Made by a program: the position numbers and the translations under genes
DNA from: Fagopyrum homotropicum
Taxonomy: Eukaryota > Streptophyta > Magnoliopsida > Caryophyllales > Polygonaceae
Length of the DNA: 64,000 nucleotides
Direction of reading: 5' to 3'
Assembly: GCA_033239125.1 (NCBI GenBank)
Contig: BSWB01000002.1
Location: 51,185,001-51,249,000, forward strand
Shown here: positions 1 through 12,623 of the stretch, one piece after another
Layout: every line of letters begins with the position of its first letter
Numbering within the stretch: position 1 is the stretch's first letter
The notes under the pieces: generated by a model
Told to the model about the DNA's origin: nothing
Databases searched by the model: none
What the model saw: the letters and a program-made list of their open reading frames with translations, nothing else

Positions 1-370
1 ATAAACAAATATTTTTGAACTAAAAAAAATAAAGCATAAAATTTTTTTTTTTTTAATTTTATAATTTATAGTTTATATAATTTAAGTAATTTATTGCAAA
101 GAAGTATACATTTTCATTATATATTTTCCAATTTTAAACTATTATCCTATCCACTTATAAAATTTATAATATTTTTTACTTTTCAGTTTTACAGCTCCTT
201 GGCTCTTCTAGGTCCCTTATTAGCACAATCACATGAAAACTTTATCCGGTTAAATATTTATTAATAAAACCATGGGCGGTGGAGCACACAGAAAAAACAC
301 TCTTCTGTGTGCAATTAATCAGCATTTGGGGATAAAGATCTATGTATACCAATTGTATTCTAATAATGCA
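1..370. other. AT-rich intergenic DNA
   Basis: No coding region, repeat end or RNA gene is recognisable. The sequence is strongly AT-rich with poly-A and poly-T runs near the start. It precedes the first copy of the tandem duplication described next. Confidence 0.5.
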
Positions 371-2560
371 CATACCTGACACGTCATGCATGTTGAAGAA
401 TCTCTTTTAGAAGCACCAAATTTCTGGGAATCTGAAAGGAAAAAGAGAGGCCCAAAGTTTACCATTTCTCCCTGTATCTACCCCAAGTCCTTGATCATGT
501 TCAAAGTCATAGCTATCCGGGGGCAACATCGTAGCAGCTTTCAGCAAATTTCTTGCGGATCTGATCACTTAGAAATGGCCCTTCAGTTAGGATTTGAGCC
601 ATTGACCTCAGAAGAATAAATGAGACTAATCTTTATTGGAGATGCTTGCTACACCTCAACAAAACTGGAAAGTCGGCTACATCATATACTGTCATCAAAC
701 ATTCAAATGATAAAAAGGGAATCTAAAATTTGCAAGAAATGGAGATTTCCTTTCAGGATAATCTTAATAATTACTTTTGCAGTACAGTACGGTGAACACA
801 ACTTATAAATTATGTTTGCTCTGTGCGATGTATTATGTTAAAGGAGGCTAAAGAAGTTTTTAGTCTGCAATCTGATACCTTTGCTAAAGGAGGCTGAAGC
901 TATATGGATCTGAAACAAAGATGATCTCCTTATCAGCAAGTGATTATTAACAATACACCAAAACCAATCTCTTGCCTAAGATGGAAAAAAGTAAAAAGGG
1001 CCCTAGTTCAGTATTTACATCATGTGCTATGTATAATCTTAAGGCTATTTGATGATCACCTTTTTTTTCCTTTATTCTCTTCACGGAATTTCAAACCAAA
1101 TGTATTAAGAAATACTTTAAATTTTTAAATGGGAAATGTGGAATCTTTTCTTGCTAATTTGTGTACACCTTTCCACCAAAACCGTAAATTTTAACACTTT
1201 TATGCTCTTTACAGAAGTATATATAGCCATCTTCCATGAGCTTCTCATTGATATCATTCCCCAAGAATATGAACAACCACACCTTTGTCCTATATAATTG
1301 TCCCTACAAAATCTTATATAAGCAGTTCTCAAATTTTATTTTCATAAACTGCACCCCTTTTTAGTTATAACCCTTGGCTAATAGTCATCAATAGCAATAA
1401 ACCACAGAAGAATGAACAATTGGATAAACAATGGAAAATTTTTTTAGTTATCCTTCTTCCTGCAAGAATATATTATATATCATACAAAAACTTGTCCATA
1501 AAATTTTTCAATAATAATGTGGATTATAACAAAGGAAATCTCTAGATGACAGTGGAGCATGGATCAGCAGGAACAAAATAAATTTGTTTTTATGTTGTTA
1601 ATGTTTATATGGTTCTCTATGTCGAGTCTCTGGCCATTATATTTCTCACAGGGGAGAAAATAAGTCTAGTTGTAGATAAATAAGATGACAGTGCCATTTC
1701 TACCATAAGCAGAAACCTAGAGAGCTACCTCGTGATCTTCATCTAATGAAGTGACATAGAATGAAAAGATAAAATGCTAAATTTGCTTGCTTTCCGTATA
1801 GACGTACCTTTGCTTCCTTCACTTAAAAAATTCTTTTCTGGGCCCATGATAAGTGCACCACAAGTTTGTCGAGTTCGTTACAGATCACCCCAGGATTCCA
1901 AGTAGCAACGTGGGCATTACACATTGAACAAAGATAATGAAGTGAAATAAAATAATGAATTTGGTCAGATAATTGTAGGATGGTCCATTTGTCCAGAAGC
2001 CCTGAATGATCTTGAAATTTCATGAAGGGTTGAGACGCAATTCAAGAACTTATTAACATCGTTTTGCTCTGCCTAAAGAGCCCAAATCTACTTCAGAAAG
2101 TCAATATAAAGAGGAGCAGAATGGAGGAAAAAACTTGTCCCTTAGAATGACAATGGGACGTTTAACTTGTTTGTGTACTGCACACATGCATGTTACAGGC
2201 GCTGGTAGAAGGATAATATTCCATAAACATTCTGAATACTCATTTGGATATAAGTGTGAAATGAATATTTGGACATTAGACAGAAAATACGCAGCAGAAA
2301 GTCGCAGAAAACAAAAAAGGCCTCAGGAACATATTCTTAAACGGTGAATTATATTGTGAAAATCAGGTAGAAGGAGACACTTGCACTTGCAATCAATACA
2401 ATTACAGTAACAGAACCAATGCTAGATGACACCGTTAATTTAATTTCAACAGATTCTCTGATTTGATTAAAGTAACAAACAAAGAACAGTATCAAGAAGC
2501 TCCCTTTACTTTGTCACTCTTTTGGGTTTCCTTTCTAGTCTTCAAATAGTTCTTCTCCTA
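370..2560. repeat. Degenerate tandem duplication, copy A
   Basis: Several blocks here recur in the same order at 2770-5990. One is the stretch around 376-620 (recurs near 2775-3030). Another is the glutaredoxin-like tail at 842-913 (recurs at 3655-3765). A third is the block near 1460-1570 (recurs near 4935-5050), and the fourth is near 2123-2240 (recurs near 5576-5700). The order and strand are collinear, so this is a tandem segmental duplication and not a dispersed repeat. Spacing differs because each copy has its own insertions and deletions. Read on the minus strand, 510-615 has an open, coding-like stretch containing DQIRKKFAES. This may be a relic exon of an unidentified gene. Boundaries are approximate because they were judged by eye. 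Confidence 0.6.
842..913 (+). pseudogene. CC-type glutaredoxin C-terminal relic 1
   Basis: The plus-strand translation first gives EAKEVFSLQ. After a small deletion it resumes as LIPLLKEAEAIWI followed directly by a TGA stop (911-913). This matches the C-terminus of the intact glutaredoxin at 6579-6899 (NLVPLLMKAGAIWI). The N-terminal thioredoxin fold, including the active site, is absent, so this is a truncated pseudogene. It keeps what looks like the ancestral stop codon right after AIWI, which the intact gene lacks. It lies inside copy A of the local duplication and matches relic 2 in copy B, so an ancestral glutaredoxin gene was probably present before the duplication. Confidence 0.7.
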
Positions 2561-2769
2561 GAATAATAGAATAAGGCACTATAGGGAAGCTCGTAGATTT
2601 GGTATTGCTATTATGTAGTAAATTAAACAGAGTGAAAGGCATGCCCCTAACAGACAATATATACTGACAAACAAAAGTAAAAAGTTCACAATACCTCGTT
2701 CAAACCAAACTACAAGCCACGGACGATTTGTAAATTAAACAGAGTGAAATGCATACTTGGCAATTGGCA

Positions 2770-5700
2770 TGTCATACCTGTGGAAGCATCTCTTTTAGAA
2801 GATGAGATTTTCTGGCTTTTCTATTTTGCAGAATCTCAAAAAGGATAAAAAAAAGGTCAAACGTAATTATTTCTCCCTTTAAAACACGGTCCTTCACATT
2901 GTTCAAGGTCATAACTTAGCTAGGTGCAAGATCATAGCAGCTTTTAGCAAATTTCTCGTGGATCTGATCAGTTAGAAAAGACCCTTCAGTTCGAGACTGA
3001 GCCACAGATAGATATGACCTGGAAAGAATAAATAGAAATAACCTTGCAAAAATTGGAGATGCACCTTAACAAAATTAGAATGTAGACTACGTATACTGTA
3101 ATCTAATAAAAAGGAATTCAGATTTCCTTTTAGTATTTGAGTTTCAAAATTGAGAATCTAACCCCAATTTTTCATTTTTTTGGTTTTTGACCCCTAATTA
3201 AGGAAGTTACAAAAAAATTGCATTTGTCAACAATTGTGGACGGCACAATTATGTACGTCAAACAATTATGGACTATTTGTTGACCGTACATAAATATACT
3301 GTCAACAATTATTGACGCTACAACTACGGAAGGTCAACAATTGTTGCCAGGGCCAAATTTGGGGGGAATTTTTCTTAAAAAAACATGGAAAAAGAAAATT
3401 TTTTTATTTATTTAGGGTTTAAAACCAGAAGATAAAAAGTTGCGGTTAAATTCTCAATTTCATAACTTTGTACCCTACCAACTTTTGTCATCTTAATATT
3501 TCCTTTTTCAGTACAGCACGGTGGAATATCAGCTACCCCATATTAGCTTCATTATTGCACAGCAGAAATGTAAAACTGTTTGATGTAAATAAACACAAAT
3601 TATGCAAAAATCTAGATACTGCACCTATGGACTAGAAATTCAAGTGTCTCAGAGGTGTTCATTGGCCAAAGGTTTGTCGGTGGGGCTAAAGAAGTTTTTA
3701 GCCTGCATTTGCAAGGCAAACTGATACCTTCCCTAAACGAGCCTGGAGTATATGTGTCTGAAACAAACGATCTCCTTTTGAGGTAGTGTTATCATAATCA
3801 AATACAATGCATCAGAAAAATCTCTTTCCTAAATTAGTATACCATGTGTAATGTATGACATGAAGGAACATGATAGATGATCATCTTTATTCCTTATGTA
3901 CTTACAGAAGGTATAAGCAAAATGTAATCAGAAAAAATTTAGTTTCCAAATTGGAAGTGTAGAATCTTTGCTTGCTAATTTTTGTACATCGTTCCACCAA
4001 AATAGTAACTTTAACATCACACCACAATTATATCCTACTTCCTCTTAGACAGGTCAATGATTGTAGAATGTTTTAGCTAAACTGTGTATTCATGCCTTTC
4101 CAGCATCGATTCTAATATGTTTTTGTTAAGAGTATGCAGACATTTTAAGGCTATCCAAAACGAAATATCGGTCTACTTCATGCTTTGCAGTATATAATTG
4201 TTATTTAGCAGACCTAGTAATTGTAATTCAACATTAACTTGACTAGATTGGCTGAATCATAATTTGGACCAGCTCTCGGCCTTTCACCAGGATGATCTTA
4301 TTACCTTCCACTGGATAATGTTGATCAACTTCTTTTTGGTAAAAAAAGGAGGCAGCAGCAGCACTCTCCAATAATGTTTAACTGAGAAAAACGCTAGTAG
4401 TTATTTCAAAACACCAGCATGATATGCTAATAAACACTTTATTCCTACTACAACAAAGATCAAAATTAAAACATGAATAGTATTTCCTCCATATTTATTC
4501 ATATACCTGGCTCTAAAGAAGTCATTCAACCTCATAGTATCAGATAGTTGTTTTGTGTAGGCTAATCTCCCCGGTCACATGTAAGCTTATTTTACCAACT
4601 CCGTACTAGTGTTGTATCTTCTATGCAACCTATTTCTCAAGTTTGTGATATAAAATACAGTACATATACCCTTTGGAACACATTATAATTGGCTCTACAA
4701 GCTCTTATATAAGTTATTCTCCTGATTATTTTTTTCCATCAGATTGTCTGCTCTGCTCCCCTTTCAGCTGTCTCCTGTGTATCACACCACTGACCTGGAT
4801 CTTTTATACTATGATATTGTGTTGGCTAATAGTCATCACTATCAAGCATCCAAAGAAGACAGAGCAATGAACATTTGAAGAAACAAAGCATTCAAGTAAC
4901 AATATTGAAAAAGTTAAAGATTATCCTTTCCACCTGCAAAAATGTATCATATCAAATTCTTATCCACAGAATTTCACTAGAAAAATGTAAATTTCGATAA
5001 AAAGGAATCTCAAGATGACAATGTGGCAGGGATCACGAGGGGAAAAATATATTCTTATCTTAATAATACTTATATGGTTGCTGTAATGCTATATATGGTA
5101 CCTCTCTGTTATCTTTAAACAGGGGGAGAATAAGTCAGTGGGAGAGAAATGCTGAAAAGGAGATCTACTTTGGACCGCTTGCAGAGGACAATGTATGTGA
5201 AGCTGCGAGCCGTCCTTATGCTCTTTACCTAATGTATTAACATAGAATGAATAAGATGACAAGATAAATGCTAACTTGGTTTGTTTTACGTATAGGTACC
5301 TTTTCTTCCTTCTTTTCAAGAATATTCTTCTCTGGGTCCATGATAAGAGCACACCAGTTTGTTGAATTCCTATTATATCACCCCAGGATTCTGAGTAGCA
5401 ACATGGGCGTCCTCATTGGACAACATTGGGCAAAGATATGAAGTAAAATCAAAATAAATGATCTGGAAATGACTTGATAGGTTGAGATGCAATTCAATAA
5501 CTTGTGAAGCTCCTTTTTCTACATCTAAAGAGGCCAGATATCCTTCAGAACATTCACGAAAAAGAGGAGTGGAATGGAGGGGGAAAGAACTTGTCCTTTA
5601 GAATTACAATGGGTCATTTTACTTTTTTGTGTACTGCATAGATGCACGTTGGCAAGTTGCTCTGGTACAAGGATATCTATTCCATGAAGATTCCATGTTA

Positions 5701-5990
5701 CTCTCTTAGCTTATTTTCCAAACAAATTAAAAGTACTGTTTATCCGAGATCTGGAAGGAAATGTGAACTAAAGATTGTACATTAGGGAGAAATTTAAGCA
5801 CAAGAAAATCATGCAATATAAGCCTCCTTCCAGGAATATATTCTAAAACCGTGATTTTTATTGTCAAAACCAGGCAGAATGAGACACTTGCAACCAATAC
5901 AGTTCAATTAACCAATGACAGATAGCAGCATTAACTCTCTGAGTTTATTAAAGAAAAGTAGCAAACAAAGAAGATATTGTCAATGCCAAA
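2770..5990. repeat. Degenerate tandem duplication, copy B
   Basis: This is the second copy of the segment at 370-2560 and is longer because of internal additions. One addition is a low-complexity block near 3225-3345 with repeated CAACAATT words. It holds the better preserved glutaredoxin tail relic (3655-3765). The order of shared blocks matches copy A. No intact reading frame of convincing length occurs. The intact glutaredoxin gene lies immediately downstream, so this locus looks like a decaying tandem glutaredoxin cluster. Confidence 0.6.
3655..3765 (+). pseudogene. CC-type glutaredoxin C-terminal relic 2
   Basis: An uninterrupted 37-codon plus-strand stretch reads VFIGQRFVGGAKEVFSLHLQ and continues with GKLIPSLNEPGVYV. 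This is the canonical glutaredoxin segment after the cis-proline: the FIG turn, the GG glutathione-binding pair, and the helix to the C-terminus. The intact gene has VFIGEKFIGGANDVISLQVQ at the same place. The active-site half is missing upstream, so this is a 5'-truncated pseudogene. It has KEVF where the intact gene has NDVI, so it comes from a divergent paralogue and is not a recent copy of that gene. Confidence 0.85.
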
Positions 5991-6425
5991 TAAGAGATTA
6001 ATGGTATGCAATTAATATAAACAAATGAACACTGAGTCCTTAATAGATGATCCATACTAACAGACATGAGTAAAATGTTTCAATCACTCCAAGCCAAAAC
6101 TGCAAGTAGCAGGCAATTATATATGTTCTTAGCTTGCCTTATAAAAATAAAATATTATCTTCTCCATTCAATGGCAAGAGCAGGAGGGTAAAATCGAACA
6201 AAGAATTTCTCTCTTGGAGGTAAATCTTGTGCAGTTTTGTTCATTGATAATCTTATTATTGATTTTTGGGAATAGCATGTTGTAGATTTCAAGAAGAGGG
6301 TGAGGTGGGAGGAAAAAAGTTTATATGGAATAAGAAGGCATGTTAAGTGGGGCCAAAAGAATCTTCTTCCATTTCAGCCTTTTCAGGTCATCATGAAATC
6401 ATCAAAAAGTCCACAACACGTCCCC

Positions 6426-6433
6426 TATATATA
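6426..6433 (+). promoter_or_regulatory. TATA box of the glutaredoxin gene
   Basis: TATATATA in the context CCCCTATATATAGG lies about 150 bases before the ATG at 6579. That places transcription start near 6460 with a 5' leader of roughly 120 bases. The leader is pyrimidine- and CA-rich and has no upstream ATG that I can see after the inferred start. Confidence 0.75.
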
Positions 6434-6578
6434 GGTAATCATTGTAGCTCAAGTTCCTCACACCAAAACTCACAAGTCATTAACAAAGTTTCGTTCCAAT
6501 CTCATATAGAAACAATCTAGCCTCACACTCCTTCCTCGGTCTCAAAAAGACCTTCAAATTTCATTTCTTCACTCTAAA

Positions 6579-6899
6579 ATGGATTCCATTAAGGCACTAG
6601 TCCATGAGAAACCAGTAGTGATCTTCAGCAAGAGCTCCTGTTGCATATCCCACTCCATGAAACAGCTCATAAGCAGCTATGGAGCTAGCCCGACAATTTA
6701 TGAGCTTGACGAGATGTCAAATGGACAGGAGATAGAAAAGGCCCTTAAGAAGATGGGATGTAAGCCTAGTGTTCCAGCCGTATTTATAGGTGAAAAGTTC
6801 ATAGGTGGCGCAAATGACGTCATCAGCCTTCAAGTTCAAGGCAACCTAGTACCACTGCTGATGAAAGCAGGAGCTATATGGATTTGGAACACAGCTTAA
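6579..6899 (+). CDS. CC-type (class III) glutaredoxin, CCIS active site
   Basis: This is an intact, intronless 106-residue protein, the usual length for the land-plant CC-type (ROXY) glutaredoxins. Seen in the sequence: a SSCCISHSMK active site with CCIS at residues 21-24, the SVPAVF cis-proline segment (Pro66), and the GG glutathione-binding pair at 76-77. Family members are glutathione-dependent oxidoreductases. They act in nucleus and cytosol, bind TGA bZIP factors, and influence development and defence or nitrogen signalling. Many end in ALWL, which recruits TOPLESS co-repressors. Here the end is AIWIWNTA, a changed motif with a four-residue extension. The start is the first ATG downstream of the TATA box. 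Two broken paralogues lie upstream, as is common for tandem arrays of this family. The family assignment is firm; the exact paralogue and substrate are not known. Confidence 0.95.
   Translation: MDSIKALVHEKPVVIFSKSSCCISHSMKQLISSYGASPTIYELDEMSNGQEIEKALKKMGCKPSVPAVFIGEKFIGGANDVISLQVQGNLVPLLMKAGAIWIWNTA
6815..6822. promoter_or_regulatory. TGACGTCA palindrome inside the glutaredoxin CDS
   Basis: A perfect TGACGTCA (TGA/CREB-type bZIP site) lies within codons for the GGANDV segment. CC-type glutaredoxins are known partners and targets of TGA bZIP factors that bind TGACG. An intragenic site is suggestive, but an 8-mer could occur by chance. Confidence 0.3.
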
Positions 6900-7089
6900 A
6901 TTATTAATTCTACCACCAAATCATCTACTAACATGCTTTTAAATTTTAGAGCCTATTTGTTTAATTTTCCTTCCTTGTCATTTCTCTGCGACGCCTTATG
7001 TAAGCTACTGCTTGATGTTGATCTAGTCCTAGTGCTCTGAAAAAGCTATTAGTTCTGTAACTTTTTGTTCACTGCATAAAGTTTTATCA

Positions 7090-7095
7090 AATAAA
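7090..7095 (+). terminator. Poly(A) signal after glutaredoxin
   Basis: AATAAA lies about 190 bases after the stop codon, in a T-rich 3' region. It is a plausible near-upstream polyadenylation element for the glutaredoxin transcript. Confidence 0.5.
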
Positions 7096-8253
7096 ACTAT
7101 AAGGTTTCTCTTGTTATAAATTGGGAGTCCCTTCATAGCAATAAGATGTTGATCTGGTCCTACCAGTCATTAACTAAAAGGACAGAAATTCTCTTCATCA
7201 TCTAGAGAATTGAGTCTCAGAATATGCCCTTCAACTATAGTCTAGGTCTATATTTTAGATACGTAAGGCATGGAGAGGGTTTGAGTGGAATTGTTGGAGT
7301 GCATTTATTTGCAGCAATAGAAGGGGTAATCTACACTAATTGCCAGTATATTCTGGGGTTTAACATATTTTGAACAAAAATCTCATGGTTAAAATTTCAA
7401 ATATGCATACTGCCAACAACTCATGAACTCTATCAACTCCCAAATACTGATACTTCAGACAGCACTCAATATAGTAGCTTTGTAAGGATAACTTTACAGC
7501 CAGTGATGTAGAGCTTCATACGTTGCAGCCTCAAGCCCACGGCAAACTAGTTTCATTGTTTATGAAACAGTGTCTATCTGGAAATCGAGTTTTGACATTT
7601 AGACACCGACTAGAACAATTGTGGGATTTTATTGAATTGAGCCACTGTCTTTTCCCCTAGGTTCCATTTATCCCCAGTCCACATTGCTTACTAGCTATAT
7701 AAGATGACCTAAGTTCTTAAAGCACATGTTCTTTGATCAAGAGATATGAATACTGATCATACTATTCTCCTAGATACTTATTTTCATACTTTTAGAACTC
7801 GTATCTAGTTTGGCTAAGTCAAAGACCTCCAATACAACCTCATTGACTTCAGATTCTTACTTCACTAGGGAAACCCACTCTAACTGAGTTTTAAGGCCAG
7901 ATTATCTTAACTCTCATGAGTACCTAGAGCTTGTTAACCTAGAGTAATTACTCAAACAGGCAACTTACAGATCATAGCTCAGATTCCTAATTACCATTCA
8001 CACAGAATATTAATTGCTTGGAAAAAAATTGAAGCATAACACTAGGGGTATGTAACACTTCAAGTTTCTAAAAAGTCAGGACTAGCTGCTCTTACGTCTA
8101 GCACCTGTTATTCTAGAACAAAAAAATAATGACAGTTCAATATAGGTTCAGAAATGCCAACAAGCTGTTGCCAATGTCCAAGGCAAGAGAAACAACATTT
8201 TTATTTACTTCACCGTCAGATGCAAAATAAACAATCTTCTTGAATCAAGTAAT

Positions 8254-8850
8254 TATGATTGCAGGTTAGGAAGCAAAACAGCAACTTGTTTTAGATTTTG
8301 AGCCATTTTTATCTCTTGGTTCAATAGCAATTAAGAAATAAAATATTTTAAATAAACAATTTTAACAAGGCGTTGTTCAACATAGTTTTTTGGTTACTTT
8401 TTTGTGGAGTATCATGTTTTTACAAACGTAGAAGGTCTTCAGATTGTAGAGCTTTTTGTGCAGGTTTTTGGACCAATTTCACAAACCTTCCAACAATAGC
8501 TTTTTTATTTGCTTATTGAAGCATGTTCCAAATTTGCAAAATCAAGAATGTCCTTTTTTATATCACATATTTCCAAAATAAAGAAATTTCCAAAATCAAG
8601 AAATGTCCTTTAGAAAAAAAAATCCACAAATCTCTTTTTACCAACACTAGAATTTTTTTGAGGTTTTCATATTTTACAAAAAATTCAGAACTCTACCACA
8701 AAAACTAGCCAAAAAGCTAAAATATCCAAAAAAGTTGAGTTGCCGACCACGGCCTAAATCAAGCGATAACAATTACTGCTTAGGAAGAAAAACAGCAACT
8801 TGTTTTAGATTTGGCAGCCATTTATTATCTCTTGGTTTTAGTTCAAGGCA
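8254..8850 (+). repeat. Short direct duplication, about 75 bases
   Basis: The segment at about 8254-8330 (GGAAGCAAAACAGCAACTTG through the ATCTCTTGGTT stretch) recurs with a few changes at about 8768-8840, some 510 bases downstream on the same strand. The sequence between contains AAATCAAGAA and TCCAAAAT words. No function is apparent. Confidence 0.6.
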
Positions 8851-11523
8851 AGTAACCCTGTTGTTTGTTCCGCTTTAAACTTATAGGCACCTCAAAGCAC
8901 TCATAAATTGAATGAATCCTATAAGAAACATCAACTGCAGTTACTTGTAAGATATGTTTCCTGTTGCAACTTCCAACTACTGACAAGCTACAAGCACCTT
9001 GGCATGTTTTACAATTACGGAAAATACCACTGATATTAGATCCAAATGACTGCACTCCAATTTTATGCTTCTAGTTCAGTTTATTTTGGCTCTCCTGCAA
9101 TTTTGTTGTAGAATTAAAAAAATATTTATTCGTTGTGTAGAAGAGTAACTTCATTTACATATTGAAGAACTCAATATTCAATACATTTACTTCTTAATTT
9201 CTTCAGGTAACAAAGAATAAGGAGTACTAGAAAGCGTAGCTTGACAGACAAGGTAAAGTCATCACTTGCCTATGTAATGGGATCACTGAACAGAAACTAT
9301 CAAGACACTCGCAATCAGAAAGTAAAGATGAACTCTAGTTATCCACACATTTCCTGTCAACATAAGCTCTGCAAATATGTGCATGATTGAGCAGAAGATG
9401 CTTATAAAATAAGACAATGAAAGGGTAAAATAGCAATGAACATGAGATTTATAGAAAGATGATAACAACATAACAGATAGAGATGCTCCATGAACATGAA
9501 GAATCAATTCAGTAGAATACTCATCTAATTTGAGTAACAATCAACATCTTGAGAAGGCTTTACAGTATTGATGCCTCACATTTGAAGCTTTTCATCTCGA
9601 TATGTTGTTCAGAATTCAGATGGACTTGTACATTTTTTATCTTCCGCTACTCAATTTAAAATGATTTCCAAGAATAGCTAGAGGCCTTTGATATATTATA
9701 TTTTTCAATAGTTCTTGCACAAGGAGAGAAAGAGAGGTAATATGGATTGAACATCTTTACAAATTTCTGTAGCGCTAAACAATATCAAGAGCCTAATCTG
9801 ATGTGATGCACTGATGCCACAACTAAACCTTGCACACTTACTCTCCACGTCAGAGAAGATAGCGATCATTCACCGGTAAGATTGACAACGAATCGTGCTG
9901 TTGTCATTTAACTGGTAACTAAAAGAGCTACTATTGATTATAATAAAGACATCTGATGAAGGAACATACAGGAAAAGAAGGAAATAAAAAAAAAATGAAA
10001 TATAGGAATCAAGGAACAAAGGAATATAAGATATGTCCCTCTAAATCTTGTCAGTGTTAACCAAAAAAAACTTGCACTAAAAGTTTAGACCAGAGATGTG
10101 TTCGGTGTTCCTTTATCGGTTTCCTCCTTCTCCCTCACAGTTTGATGTTCATACATAGTTTACATTCATTGAGGTAAAAACCCAAATAAACTTGGCTGAC
10201 ATTAATTAATTTATCATTATACGGGAGTTCTTCCCTATTATATAAATGTAAACTAAACTTCGAGAATATAATCAATGGGTGGGTTGACAAGTTGCACTTG
10301 CAAGAAATCCACATTAAACACAATAAGGGAAGCAATAGAAAAACCACAAATTCAAATTAAAAAAAAACATATGAAGGCTTGATCATGATTTAGTACCCAT
10401 TTTCTGCAAGTTCAGATCAGTTGTAAATACAAATCACTAGTTTCATATCGCATTTTCCAACTGCATGACAGAACTGGCCCTTCGTTTCCTGAAAAGCCCA
10501 CTTTGGGTAACTTTCAAGCTTCAGACCGCGCCATCCTTCCATGAGCTGGATGCACTAAGATCTATTTGTTTCTTGCGAATTGCATAGATGTTCTTGCAAT
10601 CAACAAAAGTTTTTAGTTTATCCTCGCATAAAGCAGAAAATGAGCTGCATTGACAAACAAAATGGCAATTGGCAAATGACAAGTCATGATAGACATGACA
10701 AGAAAGCAAGGACGTGCCATTGCACTTACTTGACAAGAAATCGCATATTGATGCCAAGCTACATGTAGAACAACTGAGCAAGTGAGCTTTGAGAACTAAG
10801 GATGTAGATTCAAATAAAAATACCCCCCGAGTTACAATAAATATTCAAACTGCAGGCTATGTCCGGTTCAACCAAATGATGGTGGACTAGTGTTGATCCA
10901 TTCCCAGGTTCTACCTGAAGGTTATATTCACATAGTAGATGAGTTACTAATTCTTACGTTTACCTCCAACTGCAAGAGATGAATACTTTTCATGGAAGAA
11001 TTGTCAATTCACCATGCAAATGTATTAAGACCAAATTTTAAGCAAGATCATATTTTTATCACCTTCCTGTGATGGGCTTTAGACAATGGAGATTTCTAAT
11101 ATAACTTCCAGCATTCCAGTCAGTTGTTAATCTTTTCATTTCGATCTTCGTACTTCCGCTCCGTTTTGGGCAGACAATGGACTCTGCAGATTTAGATCCC
11201 AAGTATAGTATTCGGCAGATTACACATTGCACTCTGCACCATATCTAGGACATGCATTTAAACTCAGGTCTAGATGGCTTATCTAAATTCTACGTCAATC
11301 ACTACTGTGCATGTCATAATACACTTGGCGCCTCCATCTTGAATTATTATTACAAGAAATTAAAGGTCATTATTGTTATGAACACCAAGTCATTTAGAGA
11401 TGGGGTTGAAGCTTAATAGGAACTGGGACAATGCTAGAGGGTACTTAAAGCTTGGTCATGACCAAGCATTCAGTACCTGCTTTTTAGAAGAATTAAACTC
11501 ACCCATCTAGGTTACCACCACCA

Positions 11524-11542
11524 CCCCCCCCCCCCCCCCCCC
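11524..11542 (+). repeat. Poly-C tract (19 C)
   Basis: Nineteen consecutive cytosines follow an ACCACCACC stretch. A G19 tract on the opposite strand would be slippage-prone and, in this AT-rich DNA, stands out. The exact length may be a sequencing estimate. Confidence 0.8.
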
Positions 11543-11923
11543 GGTTAAAACTTCACCCCGGTCTATACTCCTCAACTATGTTCTGCAAAAATCATTAAGA
11601 CTTCATTTCATCGAACCTACAACACTCTGAAGAATAGAAGAACATAGAGAGGAAACTAACTATGACTATTAAGGCTAAAAGAGAATCAAGAGATCCTCTC
11701 TCTAGTCACATAGTTTTTATTATCAAAGCAAACTTCATCTTTTCACTACATACAGACCAATGAACCAAAATGCAGTAGCAGAATCATTTATTAGTTGACA
11801 AAAGAAGTTTGATACGCAAAATCACAAAGTGAAAAGAGAATGTTGAGAACCTGCACTCAAAGGATGAGAAATAAATAAAAATGATTTGCTTGACTATTAT
11901 GATCTAAAATGTGACAGAAACCC

Positions 11924-12133
11924 TCAATCAACATAATCTTTCAGGATGTTGCTTCTCTTCTCCAATTTTGCTCTCCTTTGCCAACTAATAACTGCTCTTT
12001 TAACAGCTGCCTCTGCCTCTCGTATCTCATCATCCTTGAATTTGTGCTCTATGGTTCCCAGAGGTCCAGGCTGCAGGACCCTAAGTACAGTTTCCATTTC
12101 TTGTTCAATTTTCCTATTAAACAAGTTACCCAT
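11924..12133 (-). CDS. Small conserved-looking plant protein, 69 aa
   Basis: A minus-strand frame starts MGNLFNRKIEQEMETVLRVL and ends LEKRSNILKDYVD. It is highly charged and predicted helical (EIREAEAAVKRAV, SWQRRAKLEKRS), with a short PGPLG turn in the middle. The codon usage and clean amphipathic pattern look like a real small gene. I do not recognise the family with certainty; size and composition would suit a small organellar or complex-associated subunit, which is only an inference. An AG acceptor lies four bases before the ATG (CTGTATCTAG), so an upstream exon is likely. The alternative is that only the last coding exon of a larger gene is seen. Confidence 0.6.
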   Translation of the reverse strand: MGNLFNRKIEQEMETVLRVLQPGPLGTIEHKFKDDEIREAEAAVKRAVISWQRRAKLEKRSNILKDYVD

Positions 12134-12623
12134 AAGCTAGATACAGGTAAGCCGTAACAAACTGCCAATAAGTTCAATGGTGTTACAATAAGAAGGAACT
12201 AAATAGATTATTTGAAGATGTAGGGTCTGCAAAACCCCAACCAATTAAAAACAAAGTGCTCTTTATTTGATCCATACTATCAAAACTTAAATTGCAATAA
12301 TCAAATTGATTCCGACATTACAAGATTGAAATTATGCTTTGACTCGTGTCTACCATGAATCCAAGATAAAACAAACGCTTTAAATTCATGTATGACTTTG
12401 TTGGCAACCCTAAACTTCAGCTATCAAATCATGATATTCATCGCAGTTGGCGCATCATCTAGTACCAACTCTCTGCGACAAATCGTCTATCTTTAATATT
12501 CGGAACATCTGAACCGGAGGCGAGAATAGTGGCGCAAATTCAATATATGAAGGAAACTTTCCAAATTTTGAGGGCGAACTCGAACCCAACATTGTCCGCT
12601 CGGAGTAAAATATAAGGCAATAC

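Larger units (their letters stand above)
7100..11900. other. Intergenic region without a recognisable gene
   Basis: There are only short frames, none with a recognisable domain. The minus-strand frame at 8843-9055 contains several cysteines but no family pattern I can name. The region contains one short direct duplication and a poly-C tract, listed separately. I see no TE ends with target duplications. Confidence 0.5.
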
